A stretch of 64,000 nucleotides of DNA, from NCBI GenBank assembly GCA_031763025.1, contig JASSKH010000009.1, positions 3,162,001-3,226,000 of the forward strand, in the 5' to 3' direction. This document shows positions 47,962-58,711 of the stretch, one piece after another (the first letter of the stretch is position 1; the number at the start of each line of letters is the position of its first letter). Below the pieces are notes generated by a model. It was not told the origin of the DNA, did no database searches, and was given only the letters and a program-made list of their open reading frames with translations. A program made the translations under genes and the position numbers. This stretch comes from Macrocystis pyrifera (Eukaryota; Sar; Phaeophyceae; Laminariales; Laminariaceae).

Positions 47962-50900
47962 CTAGTCCGTTTTCTCGTCGACATCGGCTTCGATAGTGCC
48001 CGCCGTAATTTCCACCCCCGCGGCATTGGTTGTGCCTTCCTCAGCCTCCGAATCGGTATCCCGGCCAATACCCGGTGCCATCTGGCGCAACAGCGATTGC
48101 AGACCAGACTTCTTAATAGAGGGTGGCGGTTTGACGCCACACTTCAAAATATACTCCCGAATGTGAGCAACAGTCAAACTTTGAAATGACGAACCTCTGT
48201 ACCATGGCCAGGCCGAGGTTCGTGGCTAAGGGCACCAGAAATCTCTTGCGCCCTTGACAGTTTGCCTTAACTCCTTCAGTCACTCGTGTAATGACCTCCC
48301 TTTCCGTAGGGAGCCTGTCGATATTCCTTCCTCCATTTGGGCATGGCTCTGTCTCACAATGGGACAATATATACATATATATATATACCTGGCACAGAAA
48401 AAAAAAGACGACAGCAACAACACAGTTGATCACGCCGACTTTCTGTGAACAAGTTGTCGTGGCTGTGCAAAGCTATGTTAACCGGAGCGCAAAGCGTCAG
48501 TAAGCAAGCATATTTCTGTGCAGCCGTCACAAGCCATAGTCCAAGTATTCACAAAAAAGACGTAATCACGTCGTCTACCGTAATAATGATAGTAAACGCC
48601 ACGCCAGGAGCAAACCAATGGGGCGCCTTTTCAGGGAAAACGACACCAATATAGAGAAAAAAACTTACTCTTCTTGAAAAAGCCCCGGTGACACAGCAGA
48701 CGCCTCCCACCCCCCCCTCGCCCTTTCAAATTATTGGGGTAAACGCCCCGGGGTCAGGTTGGGATGTCGTGGCAGGAAGGAGAATGGAGCTGTTTCCGAC
48801 GCAAACAAGGTGGGATGCATACAAATGTTGACGTGTCCTGATACATGTCAATGTCTATATGTGTTTCACGCATCACCAAAATAATGGCAACATATGAGTT
48901 TGAGTGGTCATCACTACTGCTCGGTAGTAGTTGTAGTAGTAGTAGTGACATCGTTTCCGATCGTCACAGCTACGCCGGCTTCAGTCTTGAACGCGGTGCA
49001 GCGGCTCTATCGTGCGTCTCCTGGCCGCTCGCGGCACCGCGACCGTGCTGCGTCCACTCCACTTGGCAGTCCCCGCTGAAGGAGTTGGCGAACGGGGTGC
49101 GTGAAAAGGCACCCTCCCGGGGGCGGGCCGCTCTCCCAGCATGGCGGAGTATGGAAAAATAAACGGAACTCACAGGACAATACAGGAACAAGCGCGATAT
49201 GAACCAACATGTCTAACGCTGTACCTAATGATGTAGTACATGGTGGGTGAGTTGGTGCGTGCGTGGGTGTGTGGGTAGGTAAGTATGTGGGCGAGTGGAT
49301 TCGTGGTTGTGGGTAGTTGCCGTGTTTTTACTGTTTTGTTTACTCCGCTTGTGCTTCCACCACTGGACGATGGTGCTGCTACGTACGAACTGGGCACTCA
49401 TCTACTGCTGCACCTACTGCTGTACTGCTGTAGGACATGGCGGGTGGGTTGATAAGTTGATGGGTGGATGGGTCGCTGAGTTGGTGGGTGGGTGACTGGG
49501 TGACTGGGTTCGTCGAGGGGTGAGTGGCTTCGGGGATATGGGTGGCGGCCTTATTTTCTTTTTGTAGCTGTGTTCCGTCCGCTGGATGTGCTGCCACTAT
49601 ACCGCACCCGCTGGCATAATGCAGCATACCACTACGCGTATTGCTTCCAAACTACGCCCCGACCGCATGGTAAACGCCCCGGGTCGCCTTTTCAGGCTCG
49701 GAATATCACAAGCTCGAAAGAAAATCACGCCCCCTGAGGCGTCCACTAGCGTACTACGGTACCTTCGTGTGCGCCTTCCCCTCTCGATCATCCGGACTGC
49801 CTTCCGACGCTTCCGTCCCCGTCTCCGGTTCCCAACCATCCCAAGGGGCGCCCTGCAGTTCGGCAGGGGCTGCACGTACTCTTCTCCCTCTTATATTTAT
49901 TCATCGTCGTCGATAGTAAGTATCTGCATGGAAAAACATCAAGAAGTAACGAAGGGGTTGCATCTCCGCCAATGAGAATATAGAGGCATTTCGACGTACG
50001 TTTGTCAATCGTAGAGGTTACGGTTGGCATGCCCCCGTGAGATTAAGACTTTGCAACCTACGACGTTGCGCGCAGTCCTTCGATGGTCAAATCTCTTCCC
50101 GGATCACAGATTGTGTATCACGACTAACCTCTGACCCCGCTGTCCTCGCTGACCCCGTCGTCCTCGCTGACCCCGTCGTCCCCGCCGTCCTGTTGAACCA
50201 TGCACTTCGCTTCGTCGGTTTCTGCAGCGTACTGTGATCATAGCGTGAGCGATATTGAAGGAGTTTATCTTAATTTGACAAAACGTCTTGCAACGTTCTG
50301 TGCAGGCGCGGATCAGTGGGTCTTGACTCCACCATAAACCAAACCTTGCGCACCTCGGACAGATCATCGATTCCCAGTTGATGATATACTCTAGTTCTTT
50401 CAAGGCAGATCTATTACCGATCTTGTAATATCTACCTCATGTAGCTGGGCCCGAACCATAACATATGAACGAAGTAGCACATGTTTCCTGGGTTGGGTCT
50501 GTGCAATACAGATCCTGCAAAACCTATCACGAGGGAAGATGAGGAACTACTAACGGTAGATAGATGATCTACTGCTGTACATAGATCACGATCTGTCCGA
50601 GGTGTGAAAAGTTGCAGTCGACCTATCGATACACACGACACTCACTGTCTCTAAACGCACGTCACCAGAACGGAGTGCCGACCCCCCTTCTTTGCCTTCC
50701 CCCAGCGTGGCCGAACCGAGCTCAGGTCTCTCCATGGTTCGTCTCATCCCATCCCAACCTTCGATGGTCACTCCATCGTCTCGCGCCCAAGTTATCTCCA
50801 GCCCGGTATGTAGGATATCTGATATGTGATAATCACGTGCAATTTGCCGGTCGAGTCGTGGTTCGACACACTGACGGTTAACACTGACACTGCTGCAACG

Positions 50901-53900
50901 TCGCGATGTACATTAACACGCCAACCACAACCTCGAAGTGCCCTTCAGCTGCTGCTGCGGTTGGATTTCTTCCGTAGAGACATGAGGATGACGGCCTACA
51001 TCTCATCAGTACATACATGTACCTGGTACTACAGCAGTCGTCCACACTGAACTCTGTAGCCAAAAGATACCAAGCCGTGGAGGTTTCAGTGTAATCGCAT
51101 GTGTGAGTGGAGCAGTGGCCGGGGATCCTGTGTGATGTCCCCTAGCCACCTGGCTCGTGGTCCGATGAGGATCACTCCGTGATAATACAAGCTCTAAGAA
51201 CAAGACTTACTGAGTGCGAGGCCAGCGAGACTGGTGGAGTCCCTCGCTGGAAGCCCTCTTGCTGATATCATCTGGCAGAGGCCATAATATCTAGATATTC
51301 GCGGAACTTCTGTTGGAGGAGTTTTCGGCTGCGGAGTATTGGGTCACAGCTGGGAAGGCAGTTGGCCCGTTGGACGGATCGAAACGGCTTGAAGCGCACA
51401 GCAGGGGAGGACGCTCCGGGAGCTGGAGGACGCACAGGTCAGGCGGCAGTTTCTCCGTTATTACAGTAGAGTCCAGGTGGACTGCTGTGGATTATGGCGC
51501 ACACGGCAAGCACGCCGCTGGTGGTAGGGGAGTCTCTGACTCCACCGAAATACGGAGAGGTGTGGACCGAGCAGGCCTCTCGTGTTTTTTACGCAGCGTA
51601 CCTCGATTATGAGGAACGGCTGCAGCTCGCCAACGCTCAGGGGGTGGTTCAGCACTCCAAAGTGAGCATGGGCCAGCTTATCCCCAATTACATTCATCGG
51701 TGTTTTGAGGGATTTTACAAGCATCAGACTACGATGACCGCCTCGGAGTTGTTGGACGCTGTTAGGCAGCACGCTGGTTACACAACCACCAGCAACAGAT
51801 TTGACACCTCGCGGGCGGCAGCGGACTTGCGTCGCGTTCTCTCAATGAGGCGCGATGAAAAGCAGGGCGGTGAAACATCCGTCAAAGACCGCGCGATGAT
51901 GGTAAACTCCGCTATGGAAAAGTATTTTGCGGAGAATCACGCGGTGCATGCCATGTACCGCGCGCAGGACCGTTCGTGGTTGCCCGGACCGGCGGAATTT
52001 GTGAGCATGGCGTTGGTGGATGGCTTATGGCCGTCCGAGTTCAAAAAGTACGTAAAAGGTCAGCTAACGTACGCTGCAGGGTGGAAGAAGGACCCGGCAT
52101 TGGTCATGGACCAAATTTTTTCTGCTGCAGAACAGTGGAAATTCATCGAGGCGTATGGTCGGAAAGATGCTGCAGGGGCAGCTGAACCGCGACGCCAACA
52201 GCAGCAGAAACCGAAACAGCAGCAGTCCGCGAAAAAGTCGTTTGTTCGCGTCTGTTTCGAGTGTGGTGATCCCAACCATTATGTTTCTGATTGCCCAAAA
52301 GCTCGCGGTGGCGCGCACAGCTCCCAGCAGTGGTGGGCGCGGGTCGTCAGGGTATCGCGGGGGCCGCAATGGCGGCCGGGGCAGATTCAACCATGGACGC
52401 GGGCGCGGTGGCCGTGGTGGCAATCAATTGACAGCGGGCGGTGGAACTTCTGCTGTTGCTTCTTCAACTTCTGGTGCGCCAGCGGCAGGAGCCGCTGGGT
52501 CGGGATCTGGTTCGTCTGTTGCCGGCCGAGCTGTATACGTTGGAGGAGCTGGAACATCGGTGGGTGCTGCTGGAGCGAGAACTTCGCCATCCACCGAGCG
52601 GGCGGAGTCAGTGTCTGGTGCTGCTGCAGGGGCGGGTAGCGCCGGAACCGTCTGTATATTCGACGTCTTGGTCGGGGTGGACCGCCGATTCTATTTCTTC
52701 GGCGCCGGCTGTAGGAGGGCAGCCATGGCGTCAGGTGACTCTTGGTACCGACCAGAGTTCAACGGCAGGTGAAGTGCCTGTCGATCGCAGCGCTGAGTGT
52801 TTACGCGCTGATCTCTCTTTGCCAGGGTCGGTTGGTTCGCTGATGGCGCGTGTGATCCTTGATTCGGGGTCGGCGCTCACGTCCATCGGTGTCGGCTTAC
52901 TTCAGCAGCTGTCTTCGCATTTCGGCGGCGCCGATCTGCAAATTCCGTTCGAAAATGGCCCGCAGCAGGCGAAAACCGCTACGGGTGTTTCAGTGATGGT
53001 CACGCACAAAACGGTGCCGATTGCCGTGAGTGTACGGACGCCGTGGGGAGCGGTGAAATTGGAGCCCATCACTTTCGCGGTCATGCCTGGTACAGATAAC
53101 GTCGTTCTGTTTGGCATGGCTACCATGAAAGCTCTTGGCATCGACGTCTACCGTGAAGCTCTGGAGAAGCTTCGCCCTCGCGCAGTGCCGGTATCGACCG
53201 GTGTGGAGACTCCGAGTTACCTTGCGGCGCGCAGAGTGACGGTTTCCGTGCGTGCTTTTCAGACCGAGGCTACGGTGGATGCTCCGGAGGACAAGGCGGT
53301 GGAACATTTGGTCGACCGGGGGCCAGACATGTTCATGGATCCGGAGGCGGAGCGGACGGCCCGAGAACGGGCGTTGGAGGACAGCGTGCAGCAGGCAGAG
53401 CAGAGTGGATTAAGCGTCGGCGGAGCAACCCGTTTGCGCGAAATTTTGGCTCGTCGCGTGGGTGCTTTTCGCCGTGCGCTGTGTGGTGATCCGCCAGCGC
53501 AAGTGGAGCCGATGCGAGTGCAGCTGAAGCAACAGGCGAAGCCTGTCAAGGCAACGCCACGTCGGTACGAACCGACGAAAAGGGACTGGCTCTCGAAGTG
53601 CATTGCTGCTTTGGTGTTTTTTGGCTTTGTCTACCACAACATCCAGGCGGTGTGGGCGAGTCCGGCGATGGCGGTGCCCAAGAAGGACTCTTTCCGTTTG
53701 GTGAGCGACTACTCGGCGGTGAACGCACAGGTGGAGAAGTCCCCGGGCGTCATGCCCAACCATGAAGACATGGGAGATCTGCTGGGGGCGCGTTTCTTCG
53801 GCAAGCTGGACCTACTTCAAGGGTACTGGCAGATGCCTTTGGCTCCGGAGGCGCAAGACGTCTTCACCATGGCGACAAGCGACGGTTTGTTCACGCCTAC

Positions 53901-56900
53901 CCGTGTTCCCCAAGGTGTTTTGAATGCGACTTCTTATTTCCAAGGTGTCATGACTGAAGTGTTGCGTGGTTTGGATTGCAAAGTTTGGGTCGATGACGTT
54001 TTCTTTTTCGCAGACACCGAAGAAGCTCTTCTGCAGCTGCTTGATGACATTCTAGAACGCCTGGAGAATGTTGGACTGTTTGTCGCCGCCCACAAGTGTA
54101 CCTTCTTCTCTCGTGAACTGGTCTGGTGTGGTAAGGTGTATTCCAATGGTGTCGTGTCCCATGACCCCGCTCGAGTGCAAGGTTTAAGTGAAATGCGTCG
54201 TCCCGAAAACGCTGGAGAACTAATGCAATTCTTGCAGGCTGTCAACTGGTTGCGTACATCGTTACCACGTTTAGCGGAAACGGTAGCACCGTTACGTGAT
54301 TTTTTGGAGGAGCTCCTTGTTGGGGCTACACGTCGGACTAAGCGAGTGGCGCGCAATCGTGTCATCAAGGATACCGCGTGGACGGAGGATCGGGTGCGGG
54401 CGTGGAATGCCGCACGGGGTTTGGTGGCGCAAGCAGTGCCGCTTCATCATCCTCGTCCCGGGTGCGTTGTTTTGATGTTTCCTGACGCTTCTGATTTCCA
54501 TTGGGGTAGTTTTCTCACCCAAGTGCCTGAACACGAATTTCGCAGTGGATTGGCGTTGGAAAGCATGTCTCACGAGCCTCTCGGATTTCTGAGTGGTTCG
54601 TTCACAGGTTCGCAGTTGCGCTGGGCGACTGTCGACAAAGAAGGTTTTGCGATCGTTAATACGTTCCGGAGGCTCGAATACCTGCTTTGGGGTGGTGTTC
54701 ATATCTTTACTGATCATCGAAACTTGCAGTACATTTTCAATCCGGAGAAGTGTGTCACGACGGTCACAAAGACCATGGCACAACGCCTAGAGAATTGGAA
54801 GGGTGTTTTAGGACAATACCGCTATGCAATCGAACACATCCCTGGCGATCGAAACTGTTGGGGGGATCTGTTGTCTCGTTGGGTCAAAGTTCCTACGGTG
54901 CCTGTTCGTTCGGTTGCCGTGCACAGCCCATGTAATGCTGACGATTCGCTTCCCGCATTGGATGTGATTCGTGCCTCGCAACAAAGGTCTGTCGCTCGTA
55001 TCGGCGTTGGTGTTCATGAATTTTCGACAACCTTCGGTCAAGCTACCTTGGCCGATGATGGTTTGTTTCGTGTGCGTGTTGGGGTGCGTGACGTCTTGTG
55101 GATTCCGCCGGATGATCTTGCTCTTCAAACTCGTTTGATGGTGTGCGCGCACATGCGCTCGGCTGGTCACCGTGGTGTGGCGCCGACTTTGTTTCGCCTG
55201 AAGGAATATTGTGTTTGGCCTCACATGGATTCTCAGGTTCGCGAATTCGTTCGCCAGTGTTTGCACTGTGTAGACACGCGTGCAGGTGCACTCATTCCTC
55301 GTCCCTACGGAGACACGGTGCATGGTACCGCTCCGGGAGAAGTGGTGCACTTTGATTTTTTGTATGTTGGCCACAGCGGGCCCGAAGGTAGCGATGGCCT
55401 GCCTGAAGAGGATGGTTTCCGATATGTTTTGGTCATCATGGATGATTTGTCCAACTACGTGGCGTTGGAACCGGCCGAGGCTTGTACAGCCGAGGTCACA
55501 GCGAAGCATTTGCTAGCCTGGTGTAAGACTTTGGGGGTGCCGCGTGTGTGGGTGAGTGATACCGCCACGCATTTCAAGAACAGGGTGCTTGCTTTGTTGA
55601 GCGACGCGTTGCACATCGAACATCGTTTTGCTGTCGCTTACACGCCGTGGTCGAACGGTACGTGTGAACGCATGGTAAAAGAGGTGGTACGTGCTCTGCG
55701 TTCCATTCTGTCAGAACAGCGTCGTCAGGTTTCGGAGTGGGTTGATGTTTTGCCGGCCGCTCAGTGGGCCTTGAACACTTCGTTTCGTGAACGTTACCGA
55801 AGCACTCCGTACAGCGTGATGTTTGGGCGTGCTCCGCGTACCGATTTCTCGGCGCTCGTTTCTGAGTCTGATGGCAGGTGGAATGTTGACGTGATGAATG
55901 CTGACTTGTTGCGTGCGAACGTCCGTGAAGTCGTTGCAGAGCAGGAGAGATTTTGCGCCGATATTCGCGCAGCTGTTGCCGTGTCTCGCGACAACAAACG
56001 TAAACAGGCTCAGGGCCAGGTGGTGTTGCCAAAATTTGCGGTTGGTGATTTCGTGTTGTATGCTCGTGTTCGTCGGCAGGGTGTCACACCGAAATTGTTG
56101 TCCACATGGACTGGTCCGTGGCGTGTGGTAGCAGCTGATCATGATCATGTGTACTCAGTTCAGAACATCGTTTCTGGGAAGGTGCATCAAGCTCACGTGG
56201 CTCGTTTACGATTTTATGCGGATGCGACGTTGAACGTCACCGCTGATCTGAAGGATGTTTTCCAACATTCCTTTGCGCAGGGTGAATGCCGCATGAATGC
56301 TGTGGTGCATGTGGCCGAAGATGATGCCAACGAGGTGATTGTCTTGGTCGATTGGGATGGTTTCGAAGCAGAGGAGCGCACGTGGGAGTCTTTGCGGTCG
56401 ATTTATTCTGCTGCGCCTGAATTCGTCGTGAAGGAATTGCGCAAATTACGGATGACCCGTGCGCTCAAGATTAAAATTGCTTCAGAGTTCAGCATTGATT
56501 TGTGATTTGCCGCATGCGATTTCGTCTTGGTTTTTTGGTTTTGTCAAGCTCGTTCGTGTCGAGTGAACTCGCTTTGGGGGTGCTGTAGCCAAAAGATACC
56601 AAGCCGTGGAGGTTTCAGTGTAATCGCATGTGTGAGTGGAGCAGTGGCCGGGGATCCTGTGTGATGTCCCCTAGCCACCTGGCTCGTGGTCCGATGAGGA
56701 TCACTCCGTGATAATACAAGCTCTAAGAACAAGACTTACTGAGTGCGTACATCGTTACCACGTTTAGCGGAAACGGTAGCACCGTTACGTGATTTTTTGG
56801 AGGAGCTCCTTGTTGGGGCTACACGTCGGACTAAGCGAGTGGCGCGCAATCGTGTCATCAAGGATACCGCGTGGACGGAGGATCGGGTGCGGGCGTGGAA

Positions 56901-57897
56901 TGCCGCACGGGGTTTGGTGGCGCAAGCAGTGCCGCTTCATCATCCTCGTCCCGGGTGCGTTGTTTTGATGTTTCCTGACGCTTCTGATTTCCATTGGGGT
57001 AGTTTTCTCACCCAAGTGCCTGAACACGAATTTCGCAGTGGATTGGCGTTGGAAAGCATGTCTCACGAACCACTCGGGTTTTTTGGTTTTGTCAAGCTCG
57101 TTCGTGTCGAGTGAACTCGCTTTGGGGGTGCTGTAGCCAAAAGATACCAAGCCGTGGAGGTTTCAGTGTAATCGCATGTGTGAGTGGAGCAGTGGCCGGG
57201 GATCCTGTGTGATGTCCCCTAGCCACCTGGCTCGTGGTCCGATGAGGATCACTCCGTGATAATACAAGCTCTAAGAACAAGACTTACTGAGTGCGAGGCC
57301 AGCGAGACTGGTGGAGTCCCTCGCTGGAAGCCCTCTTGCTGATATCATCTGGCAGAGGCCATAACTCGCACGAGTTACGAGTACTCGATGCTGAGATTGT
57401 ACTGCTGTTGTAGTTGAACATGCGGAAAGTTACGATTTTGAACAATCTTGCTACATCTCGGACAACGTCCACGTCTTGGTTGCAGTCATTCGCCGAAAAA
57501 ATGGTTGGAGCACATTCAGCAGTAAGCTGGCTGTCACACCCAAGAAGAAACGGCGAACGGGAACCTCAAAGGGACGAGGGCGGTGGCCTGACGTCCAAGC
57601 CATGCTGCATCACCGCTTTCGAGGCCGACGTAGTTTTTTCTATTTTCTCCGCTCACCTTGAACGATTTCCAAAAAATCTTCGTGCACGACGTCGCCTCCG
57701 TGATGCTGGATAGTTCCTGACCCTTTGTGGGCTCTGCGGTGTCCTGCTGCGCTGTGTCCGGCACCATCTGTGTGCCGGAATCTGGGGTTTCGTAAAATAC
57801 CAGAGGCGGTAATTTCTACAATTTTTTTACACGTACGTGGGGTCAAGCATTCCTTACCAAAAATCTTGAGTGAGTCCCCAATGATAGTCATTCTCAT
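47962..57897 (-). CDS. Minus-strand gene of the TIR element, copy 2 (start intact, intron carries an LTR element)
   Basis: The ATG lies in the right inverted repeat (57,897; MRMTIIGDSLKIFGKE). Exon 1 ends at the GTGAGC donor near 57,657. Exon 2 lies around 50,660-50,830, and the last exon, with the SAP-like motif, ends at 47,962. The LTR retroelement falls in intron 1. Relative to copy 1, the first exon has a synonymous His codon change and the last has two residue changes (TIEADVDEKTD against TSEAGVDEKTD). Confidence 0.5.
51055..51286 (+). repeat. 5' LTR
   Basis: 232 bp from TGTAGCCAAAAGATACC to GGCAGAGGCCATA, identical by eye to 57,132-57,363. Confidence 0.9.
51494..52639 (+). CDS. gag: gag of the chromovirus
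   Basis: Capsid-like region followed by a CCHC zinc knuckle (CFECGDPNHYVSDC, around 52,254-52,295) after a Gln/Lys-rich stretch. It overlaps the start of pol in another frame, as is common in this family, where frameshifting or similar recoding is known. Part of an LTR element that looks whole. Confidence 0.85.
   Translation: MAHTASTPLVVGESLTPPKYGEVWTEQASRVFYAAYLDYEERLQLANAQGVVQHSKVSMGQLIPNYIHRCFEGFYKHQTTMTASELLDAVRQHAGYTTTSNRFDTSRAAADLRRVLSMRRDEKQGGETSVKDRAMMVNSAMEKYFAENHAVHAMYRAQDRSWLPGPAEFVSMALVDGLWPSEFKKYVKGQLTYAAGWKKDPALVMDQIFSAAEQWKFIEAYGRKDAAGAAEPRRQQQQKPKQQQSAKKSFVRVCFECGDPNHYVSDCPKARGGAHSSQQWWARVVRVSRGPQWRPGQIQPWTRARWPWWQSIDSGRWNFCCCFFNFWCASGRSRWVGIWFVCCRPSCIRWRSWNIGGCCWSENFAIHRAGGVSVWCCCRGG
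52441..56505 (+). CDS. pol: pol of the chromovirus (protease, RT, RNase H, integrase, chromodomain)
   Basis: Domains in order: aspartic protease (VILDSGSALTSIG, near 52,855); reverse transcriptase (FRLVSDYSAVNAQVEKS, LDLLQGYWQMPL, and a WVDDVFFF catalytic box near 53,990); RNase H (MFPDASDFHWGSF; FTDHRNLQYIF); integrase with an HHCC finger (HMRSAGHRG to CLHCVD) and catalytic core; and a C-terminal chromodomain (VIVLVDWDGFEAEERTWES, near 56,340), which places it among the chromoviruses. The domain order protease-RT-RNase H-integrase is Ty3/gypsy. Confidence 0.95.
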   Translation: MELLLLLLQLLVRQRQEPLGRDLVRLLPAELYTLEELEHRWVLLERELRHPPSGRSQCLVLLQGRVAPEPSVYSTSWSGWTADSISSAPAVGGQPWRQVTLGTDQSSTAGEVPVDRSAECLRADLSLPGSVGSLMARVILDSGSALTSIGVGLLQQLSSHFGGADLQIPFENGPQQAKTATGVSVMVTHKTVPIAVSVRTPWGAVKLEPITFAVMPGTDNVVLFGMATMKALGIDVYREALEKLRPRAVPVSTGVETPSYLAARRVTVSVRAFQTEATVDAPEDKAVEHLVDRGPDMFMDPEAERTARERALEDSVQQAEQSGLSVGGATRLREILARRVGAFRRALCGDPPAQVEPMRVQLKQQAKPVKATPRRYEPTKRDWLSKCIAALVFFGFVYHNIQAVWASPAMAVPKKDSFRLVSDYSAVNAQVEKSPGVMPNHEDMGDLLGARFFGKLDLLQGYWQMPLAPEAQDVFTMATSDGLFTPTRVPQGVLNATSYFQGVMTEVLRGLDCKVWVDDVFFFADTEEALLQLLDDILERLENVGLFVAAHKCTFFSRELVWCGKVYSNGVVSHDPARVQGLSEMRRPENAGELMQFLQAVNWLRTSLPRLAETVAPLRDFLEELLVGATRRTKRVARNRVIKDTAWTEDRVRAWNAARGLVAQAVPLHHPRPGCVVLMFPDASDFHWGSFLTQVPEHEFRSGLALESMSHEPLGFLSGSFTGSQLRWATVDKEGFAIVNTFRRLEYLLWGGVHIFTDHRNLQYIFNPEKCVTTVTKTMAQRLENWKGVLGQYRYAIEHIPGDRNCWGDLLSRWVKVPTVPVRSVAVHSPCNADDSLPALDVIRASQQRSVARIGVGVHEFSTTFGQATLADDGLFRVRVGVRDVLWIPPDDLALQTRLMVCAHMRSAGHRGVAPTLFRLKEYCVWPHMDSQVREFVRQCLHCVDTRAGALIPRPYGDTVHGTAPGEVVHFDFLYVGHSGPEGSDGLPEEDGFRYVLVIMDDLSNYVALEPAEACTAEVTAKHLLAWCKTLGVPRVWVSDTATHFKNRVLALLSDALHIEHRFAVAYTPWSNGTCERMVKEVVRALRSILSEQRRQVSEWVDVLPAAQWALNTSFRERYRSTPYSVMFGRAPRTDFSALVSESDGRWNVDVMNADLLRANVREVVAEQERFCADIRAAVAVSRDNKRKQAQGQVVLPKFAVGDFVLYARVRRQGVTPKLLSTWTGPWRVVAADHDHVYSVQNIVSGKVHQAHVARLRFYADATLNVTADLKDVFQHSFAQGECRMNAVVHVAEDDANEVIVLVDWDGFEAEERTWESLRSIYSAAPEFVVKELRKLRMTRALKIKIASEFSIDL
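56584..57131 (+). mobile_element. Inner LTR and remnant of a related chromovirus copy
   Basis: Begins as an LTR and continues with a short stretch of pol, then the normal sequence before the last LTR. It is a broken, much shortened copy that shares LTR sequence with the main element, probably produced by recombination. Confidence 0.8.
57132..57363 (+). repeat. 3' LTR
   Basis: 232 bp, identical by eye to the 5' LTR at 51,055-51,286. Confidence 0.9.
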
Positions 57898-57924
57898 TGG
57901 CCCCAATGATAGTCATTCTCATTG

Positions 57925-58711
57925 AGTGCGGTGTTGGAAAACGTTAGGGTGTGGAGTTCCAGAAAAAATGTGGCCAAATATGTTTGGGATTCTCGAGCTG
58001 GAACTCCCCTTTGGATGTGTCTATCGCGACCGGTCCTTGAATCGTTCTCAACTCACACACAATCATGGCAGTTCACACGGCTATGCTCGTACATATGACT
58101 CATAATGAGGCGCGGGAAGCGCGCAAAAAGCGGGCGAGCCTTTTTTTTCTTGGAATTTTCCAAGAAAAAAAAAGCCTCTTCATAATGAGGCGCGCGAAGC
58201 GCGCTAAAAGCGGGCTCTAACGGGGGAATAGATAAGCAAAATTCGTAATATTCTTTCTTTTGCGCAGACACTCTAATAGAACACAAATAAATTCTGCAAT
58301 CAAACAGAATACTACAGCAGTAATGACGCAAGGAGATCAGAAAGGCTGCTGCTGTTGACGGAAAGCATACGTACTCATATATGTATGTCAGGAAGGACAT
58401 ACAGCTGCCGCGCGGACGAAGCAACACGAAGGAGAGGAAGATACCGGCATACGGACGGCGGGGCGGGGAAAGGAAAAAAACAAAGGGAGAGCCAAGGCAA
58501 AAAAGAAGAGAACAACGTACTCCAGACGGTGATAGTAACATGGGTGCCCGTCTGACCTAAAAAATCGATTCGGGAACCTAGCCACACCCTTTGCCGTCTC
58601 CTTCCTACTCTCGTCAACAGCGGTGCCAAGTGTCAGTACTGCCGCTGTCGAGCCCCCCCCCCATTGAACAACTCAACAATAAACAAACAAAACCTGCTAG
58701 ACTTTTAAGAA
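57925..58711. other. Spacer with hairpin
   Basis: No gene seen. Holds the palindrome and direct repeats at 58,102-58,215 and one TACAGCAGTA word at 58,313. Confidence 0.4.
58102..58215. repeat. Hairpin flanked by ~36-bp direct repeats
   Basis: A near-perfect inverted repeat (arms around CCTTTTTTTTCTTGGAA and TTCCAAGAAAAAAAAAGCC, centre near 58,156) sits between two direct copies of TCATAATGAGGCGCG, GAAGCGCGC and AAAAGCGGGC. No coding frame. Confidence 0.75.

Larger units (their letters stand above)
51055..57363 (+). mobile_element. Young Ty3/gypsy LTR retrotransposon (chromovirus) with a short attached relative
   Basis: Outer LTRs of 232 bp (51,055-51,286 and 57,132-57,363) start TGTAGCCAAAAGATACC and look identical base for base. 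They are flanked by ACTC/AACTC target duplication (51,051-51,054 and 57,364-57,367); copy 1 of the host element has the empty site at about 43,457. An inner LTR begins at 56,584, and the segment after it is a much shorter remnant of the same family that shares it. The main body encodes gag and pol and looks whole or nearly so. Identical LTRs point to a very recent insertion. Confidence 0.9.
43980..57899. mobile_element. TIR-bounded ~7.6 kb DNA element, copy 2, split by an LTR retroelement
   Basis: Starts CAATGAGAATGACTATCATT at 43,980 and ends with its reverse complement at 57,899, so both inverted repeats are present. With the inserted LTR element (51,055-57,363) removed, it is about 7.6 kb, matching copy 1 minus its 143-bp duplication. 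A second stand-alone copy of the terminal 21-bp palindrome follows at 57,904-57,924. No clear target duplication is seen around the pair as a whole. Confidence 0.75.
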
